A stretch of DNA of 39,149 nt from CAYSXY01 sp964435165 (lineage in GTDB: Bacteria > Pseudomonadota > Alphaproteobacteria > Rickettsiales > RI-342), in NCBI GenBank assembly GCA_964435165.1, contig CAYSXY010000016.1, positions 1-39,149 of the forward strand, written 5' to 3'. The translations under genes were made by a program, and so were the position numbers. Under the pieces are notes generated by a model, which had not been told where the DNA came from, made no database searches, and saw only the letters and a list, made by a program, of their open reading frames with translations. Below, in pieces: positions 34,177-39,149 of this stretch; the first letter of the stretch is position 1, and every line of letters starts with the position of its first letter.

Positions 34177-34881
34177 ATGCAGACAGACACATATAAATAT
34201 GACGGCCACCGCTCGACTTCGGGCTTTTCCATGATCGAATTGGCGGTTGTGCTGGTCATCATCGGCTTGATCGTCGGTGGCATTGTCGGCGGCCAGCAAT
34301 TGATTAAATCCGCCGAAGTACGTTCAGTCATTGCTGACGTTGAAAGTTTCAGCACCGGTGTGTCGCTGTTTGAACAGCAATATCTTGCCCTGCCCGGCGA
34401 TTTCCAAACCGCCACCTCCTATTGGGCCGCCACTGCCAACGGCGATGGAGATGGTATCATCGAGTGGACCAATGAAAGCCTGCGCGCCTGGCAGCAACTC
34501 GGCTTAGCAGGCATGGTGCCCGGCAGCTACACCGGTACCGGTACGGCCGCTACCCCTGGCACGAATGTGCCGGAAAGCCCGATGGGCGGCGGCTACACTC
34601 TCCATGATGGCGGCGAAGTTAAAACCGATCACAGCATCACCACCGGCATTCCGGCAATCAAAAATTATGTGCTGCTCGGCCAGACCACCGCCGGCAAGAC
34701 CATCGGCCCATTATTAATTCCGGAAGTCGCCTTTGAGATTGACCGCAAAATGGATGACGGCAACCCGCAATCCGGCGTCGTGCTGGCACAAACCCTCACC
34801 AATTGTTTGGCTACCGGCAACACGGCCTATGATCTGACACAAACCGCCCCACGCTGCGTCCTGGATTTTCGTCTGCCCTAA
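34177..34881 (+). CDS. Type IV prepilin-like protein (orphan)
   Basis: A 234-residue protein with a class III signal: a 17-residue leader ending in Gly, then FSMIELAVVLVIIGLIVGGI, the N-methylated Phe, Glu5 and hydrophobic helix of type IV pilins and pseudopilins. The globular domain is Gly/Thr-rich, with one Cys pair candidate near the C terminus (NCLATGN and RCVLDF). AGGGAGG five bases before ATG 34177 fixes this start, although the frame is open back to 33931. No assembly ATPase, platform protein or prepilin peptidase is adjacent. It could be assembled by machinery elsewhere. It is unlike Flp pilins in length and motif. Confidence 0.85.
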   Translation: MQTDTYKYDGHRSTSGFSMIELAVVLVIIGLIVGGIVGGQQLIKSAEVRSVIADVESFSTGVSLFEQQYLALPGDFQTATSYWAATANGDGDGIIEWTNESLRAWQQLGLAGMVPGSYTGTGTAATPGTNVPESPMGGGYTLHDGGEVKTDHSITTGIPAIKNYVLLGQTTAGKTIGPLLIPEVAFEIDRKMDDGNPQSGVVLAQTLTNCLATGNTAYDLTQTAPRCVLDFRLP

Positions 34882-34940
34882 GCCGGAAACGAGGAAATAG
34901 CGGCAAGAGAGATGAAACAAAGCAATGTCAGGCTTGCCTA

Positions 34941-34969
34941 TTGACCAGCAAGTAGAATTCGCGTACAAG
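34941..34969 (+). promoter_or_regulatory. Predicted promoter for rpmF-plsX-fabH operon
   Basis: TTGACC (34941-34946), a 17-base spacer and TACAAG (34964-34969) lie about 90 bases before rpmF, in the 177-base gap after the prepilin gene. The -10 matches four of six positions. Confidence 0.45.
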
Positions 34970-35058
34970 TGCGCCTCTTTAAGAGAGTATGCTGCTCATA
35001 ATATCGGCATTGATAGGCAGATGTGTAATAGCGGCACCGTAAAGCAGGAAATGGAACG

Positions 35059-35241
35059 ATGGCTGTACCTAAGAAGAAAACATCGAAATCAAAACGCAAT
35101 ATGCGCCGCGCGCATAAGGTCGTGAACAGCGCAAACATTGTTGAAGATAAGACCACTGGCGAGTTGAAGCGTCCGCACCATGTGTCGCTGGACGGCTATT
35201 ATAAAGGGCGTCAGGTTACCGCCGACAAAATTAACGCATAA
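35059..35241 (+). CDS. rpmF: 50S ribosomal protein L32
   Basis: A 60-residue basic protein with the L32 N terminus MAVPKKKTSKSKRNMRRAH and HHVSLDGYYKGRQV. No zinc-binding cysteines are present, so it is the Cys-free form. GCAGGAA lies just before the ATG. The position directly before plsX is conserved widely and links ribosome and phospholipid synthesis. Confidence 0.97.
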   Translation: MAVPKKKTSKSKRNMRRAHKVVNSANIVEDKTTGELKRPHHVSLDGYYKGRQVTADKINA

Positions 35242-35262
35242 ACGGCTGACAGGTATTGACCC

Positions 35263-36288
35263 TTGTCGCAAACGACAACACTCGCACTGGATGCTATGGG
35301 AGGCGATCATGCTCCCAAAGTAGTGATACAGGGCGCGGCACGGGCCTATAAAAACGACCACCAACTGCGTTTCATCTTTTTCGGCGATGAAGTAAAAATT
35401 GCGCGCTATGTGAAAACTGCCTCCCTGCCGGATGCTGTCTACACTGTTCATCACGCACCCGATGCAATTGCCTCGGACACGCGACCTTCAGTCGCATTGC
35501 GTCAGGGCAAGCAATCCAGTATGCACCTGGCCATTCAGTCTGTTCGCGATCAGCGTGCCGACGGCATTGTCTCAGGCGGCAATACCGGCGCGCTCATGGT
35601 ACTCGCCAAACATATCCTCAAAACATTGCCAGGCATAGCCAGACCTGCCATCACCGGGTTCATTCCGACTCCCACCACTGATACTGTCCTGCTGGATCTC
35701 GGCGCAAATATTGAATGTTCGCCACGCCATTTGTTTGAATTTGCGCTGATGGGCGAGGCTTTTTGCCGGATCACCATGGGTAAAACCAACCCATCGATTG
35801 CGATTCTCAATGTCGGCTCAGAAGATACGAAAGGGCATGAAACCTTACGACAGGCTGCTGCTTCTATCCGCGATTCAGACTTAAATGACCAGTTTATCGG
35901 CTTTATCGAAAGCAACCATGTGATTGAAGGCAAAGCCGACGTTGTCGTGACGGATGGATTTACCGGCAATGTCATGCTGAAGGCCATTGAAGGCACCGGG
36001 CGATTTTTCAGTGGCGAGATTCGCGCCGCATTCAGCCAAAGCTGGTCAGGAAAACTGGTCGCACCGCTTGCATTGCTGGCGCTGCGCCCTATGAGGCAAC
36101 GGCTGGACCCTAATGCCCATAATGGCGGAATGCTGGTCGGCCTTAATGGAGTGGTGATTAAAAGCCATGGCGGATCAAATGCCAAAGGATTCGCCGCCGC
36201 TATTCGCGTCGCTGCCAATGTGATTCGCAGCGGCATTAACGAGCGCATCACCGAACATATGCACGATCTGTCAATGGAAGCTGCCTAA
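35263..36288 (+). CDS. plsX: Phosphate acyltransferase PlsX
   Basis: Makes acyl-phosphate from acyl-ACP, the first step in phospholipid synthesis through PlsY. The 341-residue protein has the N-terminal LALDAMGGDHAPK, central GGNTGALMVLAKH, and EGKADVVVTDGFTGNVMLK motifs. The start codon is TTG 35263; no ATG exists before the conserved N terminus. It follows rpmF by 21 bases and its TAA overlaps the fabH ATG by one base (TAATG). Confidence 0.97.
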   Translation: MSQTTTLALDAMGGDHAPKVVIQGAARAYKNDHQLRFIFFGDEVKIARYVKTASLPDAVYTVHHAPDAIASDTRPSVALRQGKQSSMHLAIQSVRDQRADGIVSGGNTGALMVLAKHILKTLPGIARPAITGFIPTPTTDTVLLDLGANIECSPRHLFEFALMGEAFCRITMGKTNPSIAILNVGSEDTKGHETLRQAAASIRDSDLNDQFIGFIESNHVIEGKADVVVTDGFTGNVMLKAIEGTGRFFSGEIRAAFSQSWSGKLVAPLALLALRPMRQRLDPNAHNGGMLVGLNGVVIKSHGGSNAKGFAAAIRVAANVIRSGINERITEHMHDLSMEAA

Positions 36289-37256
36289 TGGGAACCGCCA
36301 GAGCACGCATTATCGGTATTGGCTCCTACCTGCCCGAGCGCATTGTGACCAATGACGAACTATCCAAAACCATTGATACGACCCATGAATGGATCGTGGA
36401 ACGCACCGGCATCGCCCAGCGACATATCGCCGCAAAAGACGAGCTCACCTCGGATCTGGGTGCAGCGGCCGCAGCAAAAGCGCTTGAAAACGCATCAATC
36501 CGCCCGGACGAAGTGGATGCTATATTTGTCGCCACAGTCACACCAGACAGGACAATGCCACCGACCGCATCGGCCATTCAGGACAAGCTGGGCATCAGGC
36601 ATGCGGCAGCCTGTGATCTCAATGCCGTTTGCTCCGGTTTTCTCTACGGATTATGGATGGCCAATGGCCTGATCGCATCCGGTCAGGCCAAAACCATCCT
36701 GCTGGTCGGGGCAGAGACCTTCTCGCGCATTCTGGATTGGGAAGATCGTAGTACCTGTATTTTATTTGGCGACGGAGCCGGTGCCGTTGTTCTGCGCGCA
36801 GAAGATGGTGAGACTGGCCGCGGCGTCCTGGCATGCCGCACGTTCAATGACGGCAGCCTGCGTAAATTGATTGAAACCGATGGCGGCGCCTCTCTCTCTC
36901 AGCATGCAGGGGTGGTGCATATGCATGGCCGCGAGGTCTTTCGCCATGCCGTGCAAAAAATGTGTGATGCGCTCCATGACTGCCTCAACGCCACCGGGTT
37001 GACACTGAGCGACATCGATCTTGCCGTGCCACATCAGGCCAATAGCCGCATTCTTCAGGCCATTGCCGCGCGCCTGGAACTTCCGGCAGAGCGTATGATG
37101 AACACGGTCAGTCAGCATGCCAACACATCTGCCGCTTCCATTCCGCTAGCGTTAGATGCAGCGCAACAGGCAGGAATGCTGGATTCTGAAAAAATTGTAG
37201 CCCTTCAAGCGCTTGGCTCTGGACTTAGTTGGGGAGCCGCGTTAATAAAGTGGTGA
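36288..37256 (+). CDS. fabH: 3-oxoacyl-ACP synthase III (KAS III)
   Basis: Initiates fatty acid synthesis by condensing acetyl-CoA with malonyl-ACP. The 322-residue protein has catalytic Cys115 in LNAVCSGFLYG, His in VPHQANSRI and Asn in HANTSAASIPLAL, the complete Cys-His-Asn triad. The N terminus ARIIGIGSYLPERIVTN is typical. Translationally coupled to plsX by overlapping codons. Confidence 0.98.
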   Translation: MGTARARIIGIGSYLPERIVTNDELSKTIDTTHEWIVERTGIAQRHIAAKDELTSDLGAAAAAKALENASIRPDEVDAIFVATVTPDRTMPPTASAIQDKLGIRHAAACDLNAVCSGFLYGLWMANGLIASGQAKTILLVGAETFSRILDWEDRSTCILFGDGAGAVVLRAEDGETGRGVLACRTFNDGSLRKLIETDGGASLSQHAGVVHMHGREVFRHAVQKMCDALHDCLNATGLTLSDIDLAVPHQANSRILQAIAARLELPAERMMNTVSQHANTSAASIPLALDAAQQAGMLDSEKIVALQALGSGLSWGAALIKW

Positions 37257-37295
37257 TTCGCTCGAATGTAATCATACAAAAGAAAGAGAAACACC

Positions 37296-37598
37296 ATGTC
37301 TAATACTACATTAACGCGTGCTGGCCTCAGTGAAGCCGTATACCGCGAGATTGGTCTGTCACTGGCGGAATCGTCGGATCTGGTGGATGATGTGTTAGAG
37401 CAGGTTATTTGCGCTCTTGAGCGTGAAGAAACCGTCAAAATTTCGTCCTTTGGCAGCTTTCTCGTACGTCGCAAAAAACAACGCATTGGCCGCAATCCCA
37501 AAACCGGTGTCGAGGTGCCGATCAGCCCGCGCAAAGTGCTGTCATTCCGCCCCTCTAACTTGCTCAAATCGAATATCAATAAAAACCTCGTCGGATAA
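37296..37598 (+). CDS. ihfA: Integration host factor subunit alpha
   Basis: A 100-residue HU/IHF-family DNA-bending protein. Its position after fabH and before a MerR-type regulator is the alphaproteobacterial ihfA arrangement. Motifs are LVDDVLEQVICALEREETVK, ISSFGSFLVRRKKQRIGRNP, then the arm tip NPKTGVEVPISPRKVLSFRP with the intercalating Pro. It would act as a heterodimer with IhfB. AAAGAGAAA precedes the ATG. Confidence 0.96.
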   Translation: MSNTTLTRAGLSEAVYREIGLSLAESSDLVDDVLEQVICALEREETVKISSFGSFLVRRKKQRIGRNPKTGVEVPISPRKVLSFRPSNLLKSNINKNLVG

Positions 37599-37632
37599 GC
37601 AAGTGAAGCAACAGCGTAGGGGAGAGAGCATC

Positions 37633-38127
37633 ATGACCGATGCGCAGCAGGATAAATCGCCGCAGGCGTTTAAAACCATTAGTGAAGTGGCGGAAGAACT
37701 CAATGTGCCGCAGCATGTGCTGCGCTTTTGGGAAAATAAATTTGCACAGATCAAACCGATGAAACGCCGCGGAGGGCGTCGTTATTATCGGCCGGAGGAT
37801 GTCGAAAAGATTCGGGCAATCAAGCGGTTGCTCTATGAAGAGGGCTTTACGATCAAAGGGGCCGTGCGTTATTTTGCCAAGCATCCGCAAAGCTGGCAGT
37901 CCATTGCCGATAACGACAATCCTGTTTCTGTCACAGATGAAAATACTGCCGCGCCTCAGCCGCAAACAATCCCGGAAGCACGCCCCGTCATGCTCGATGA
38001 GCTGTTAAAATCGACACAACAACCACCCCAAGCCGCCAAAGCGACTCCCATCGCCAATAATGACGATTTGAAACGATTACTGGGCGAACTTCAGGCCATG
38101 CGTTCGCTTGTAAAAAAAGCGGCATAA
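37633..38127 (+). CDS. MerR-family transcriptional regulator
   Basis: A 164-residue protein with an N-terminal MerR winged-helix domain: FKTISEVAEELNVPQHVLRF, then WENKFAQIKPMKRRGGRRYY, RPEDVEKIRAIKRLL and the helix EEGFTIKGAVRYFAKHP. The C-terminal half is Pro/Ala/Gln-rich and lacks an effector-binding Cys array, so it is not a metal sensor. The start ATG 37633 has GGGGAGAG upstream. This regulator conventionally follows ihfA in alphaproteobacteria; its targets are not known to me. Confidence 0.92.
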   Translation: MTDAQQDKSPQAFKTISEVAEELNVPQHVLRFWENKFAQIKPMKRRGGRRYYRPEDVEKIRAIKRLLYEEGFTIKGAVRYFAKHPQSWQSIADNDNPVSVTDENTAAPQPQTIPEARPVMLDELLKSTQQPPQAAKATPIANNDDLKRLLGELQAMRSLVKKAA

Positions 38128-38202
38128 TCGATTAAATCGTGTGTAAGGGCTGGCATTTTCACATGAATATTGTAGTAATGCCACTCGGCATTATGACGTG
38201 GT

Positions 38203-38342
38203 GAGGCCAGCAGGCCGAGCCAGCCATGAGCTCTTTACGTGGATTCGTGTTTCCACTGGAAACACTTATCTCACTCCAACTATGTGCGAGCCAGCGGGCA
38301 AGCACGGAGACAGTGAGTTAAGTTAGGGGTGTAGCGCAGTCC
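38203..38342 (+). repeat. Upstream repeat copy with truncated tRNA-Pro 5' end
   Basis: This segment begins gaggccagcaggccgag and ends gggtgtagcgcagtcc, the first about 18 bases of a tRNA-Pro gene (first base A instead of C), and then diverges at the D loop. The same order of blocks recurs at 38413-38509 before the intact tRNA-Pro, with a longer central insert here (about 49 instead of about 6 bases). It is a partial segmental duplication leaving a dead tRNA 5' fragment. Confidence 0.7.
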
Positions 38343-38347
38343 CAATC

Positions 38348-38365
38348 ATTCGGCCCCAGCCGAAT
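38348..38365. repeat. Perfect 7-bp hairpin between the two repeat copies
   Basis: attcggc-ccca-gccgaat lies right after the truncated tRNA-Pro fragment. No T-tract follows, so termination is not supported. Confidence 0.4.
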
Positions 38366-38412
38366 GGAACACATATAACCGGACTGCCAACACACCGAGA
38401 AGGCACAAAGCG

Positions 38413-38509
38413 AGGCCAGCAGGCCGAGTCAGCCATGAGCTGCGTCTCATGTACGAGCCAGTAGGCGAACACGGAGACAACGAGTTAAGTTCGGGGTGTA
38501 GCGCAGTCC
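38413..38509 (+). repeat. Downstream repeat copy leading into intact tRNA-Pro
   Basis: The second copy of the duplicated block: gaggccagcaggccgag, the catgagct block, gagccagtaggcgaacacgg, then gagttaagtt joined to the tRNA-Pro 5' end. It shares about 85 percent of aligned bases with 38203-38342 outside the central insert by eye. The 364 bases from 38128 to the tRNA hold no gene. Confidence 0.65.
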
Positions 38510-38569
38510 GGTTAGCGCACCAGTCTGGGGGACTGGGGGTCGCAGGTTCAAATCCTGCCACTCCGACCA
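38492..38569 (+). tRNA. tRNA-Pro (anticodon GGG)
   Basis: The acceptor stem CGGGGTG/CACTCCG has one G-T pair. The anticodon stem CCAGT/ACTGG encloses loop CTGGGGG (anticodon GGG), and the T loop is TTCAAAT. Discriminator A and CCA are encoded. An antisense reading frame of the GFEPATPSPPDW kind is an artefact of this gene. A TTTTT run follows the CCA closely. Confidence 0.97.
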
Positions 38570-38911
38570 ATTTTTCAAGGGGTTAGCAGCCTAAAGCTTT
38601 GCTGCACTTCAACCAGTGCTACATTGGTGCTACACTGAGTCAAAAAATTACTTTAACTTTATCTACCAATCAGCCCCACAAAGAGAATTAACAGCGAAGT
38701 AACAGCGGGGATAATGGAATTTGGTAGACGTGAGTTTCCAAATAGGTGTCATCCAAAAAGCAGCATGATTGATGCAAAAGTAGATTGAAATCATCAACGC
38801 AAACCTCCGCGAATATTTCATAAGACACATCGTATACAATCAGCGTATCTTGTAATAAGCCTTTAATTATAATACTCATTCAATAACAAGTATATCAGGG
38901 GCTTGAGTAGG
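38570..38911. other. AT-rich noncoding region downstream of tRNA-Pro
   Basis: No convincing gene or tRNA is seen in these 342 bases. Base composition drops clearly relative to the core genes, and short direct repeats occur (gtgctacattggtgctac near 38618-38635). The position immediately 3' of a tRNA, with foreign-looking composition, suggests the start of an integrated element. I did not find an exact copy of the tRNA-Pro 3' end within the window. Confidence 0.4.
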
Positions 38912-39149
38912 ATGCGCTATGAGATGGAAAAACCAGAAATCATCGAGTCTGGGGAATTAGCACGTTTAATCCCCGTTATTGCTGACACAAGCAAAGAGCA
39001 ACGAATCACATCTGTATTGCTGGCAACTTTTATGTCAGTGGATGAATATGTGCGTGAACTATTCAATACGATTGGTGTTAGGGTTGGCAAAACCTCGAAA
39101 ATCCGCTGTTACACAGAAGTTGTCCTCAAAAATCGAGAAGATAAAAAAA
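38912..39149 (+). CDS. Hypothetical island protein, N-terminal fragment
   Basis: The ORF runs off the right edge after 79 complete codons. It begins MRYEMEKPEIIESGELARLI and continues through DTSKEQRITSVLLATFMSVD to VRVGKTSKIRCYTEVVLKN. AGGGG lies about ten bases upstream of the ATG; ATG 38924 is an alternative. The GELARLIPV...KEQR...GKTSK..YTEV pattern reminds me of N termini of island-encoded proteins with PD-(D/E)XK-like nuclease domains further on. That is recollection, not proof. AT-rich composition and position after tRNA-Pro fit a genomic island. Confidence 0.6.
   Translation, partial: MRYEMEKPEIIESGELARLIPVIADTSKEQRITSVLLATFMSVDEYVRELFNTIGVRVGKTSKIRCYTEVVLKNREDKK

Noticed and set aside
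38346..38570. Minus-strand frame encoding a GFEPATPSPPDWCANRT-type peptide
   Set aside because: It is the antisense translation of tRNA-Pro and its upstream repeat, another common spurious ORF.
38688..38879. 63-codon minus-strand frame in the AT-rich region
   Set aside because: Composition is not protein-like, no ribosome-binding site or family is visible, and it lies in a probable noncoding stretch.
1..39149. CRISPR arrays, rRNA genes, prophage structural genes
   Set aside because: No regularly spaced repeats, rRNA sequence or phage structural genes were seen on reading both strands.

Overview
The window looks like a chromosomal segment of an alphaproteobacterium of middling GC content. 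Evidence from the sequence: the gene order rpmF-plsX-fabH-ihfA-MerR regulator, a guaA / YfgM-like / bamB / der run, a Caulobacter-style cpaB-C-D-E-F-tadB-tadC pilus operon, a phasin, and a TAXI-type TRAP transporter with its DUF1850 partner. The lone type IV prepilin with a GFSMIELAVV-type N terminus resembles proteins I associate with Micavibrionales or Rickettsiales-like lineages. That finer placement is a guess.

Layout, left to right. (a) 1-950: an orphan AT-rich ORF, a 16-bp copy of a tRNA 3' end, and tRNA-Arg(CCG), which looks like the edge of an integrated element. (b) 1032-6967, minus strand: guaA, a YfgM-like TPR protein, bamB, der and an ABC ATPase, mostly with overlapping stop/start codons. 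(c) 7225-14861, plus strand: Tad/Flp pilus machinery (cpaB to tadC), ending two bases before a 160-bp MITE-like element. (d) 15235-18114: uvrB convergent with an unrecognised gene. (e) 18150-23762: TAXI-TRAP binding protein, a small frameshifted ORF, a DUF1850 lipoprotein, an entericidin-like peptide, TRAP fused permease and a thiamine-diphosphate 2-oxoacid decarboxylase, followed by an AsmA-family protein. (f) 25815-31452: a decaprenyl-phosphoryl-arabinose (DPA) synthesis cluster (UbiA-like phosphoribosyltransferase, DprE2-like, DprE1-like) divergent from a large polytopic GT-C-like membrane protein. (g) 31612-33897: bactofilin, endonuclease III, phasin, and a tRNA-Ile/tRNA-Ala pair not embedded in an rRNA operon. 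(h) 34177-38127: orphan prepilin, rpmF, plsX, fabH, ihfA, MerR-type regulator. (i) 38203-39149: a duplicated segment carrying a truncated tRNA-Pro, the intact tRNA-Pro(GGG), and the AT-rich edge of what looks like another island with a truncated ORF.

The most interesting system is the DPA cluster with its divergent membrane protein. That protein has an N-terminal multi-TM domain, a DDD motif in its first large loop and a large C-terminal soluble domain, as in the mycobacterial Emb arabinosyltransferases. I infer a D-arabinofuranose donor pathway coupled to a dedicated transferase. The acceptor is unknown; surface glycan or pilin are candidates. The DprE1 homolog carries Ala at the position of the benzothiazinone-target cysteine.
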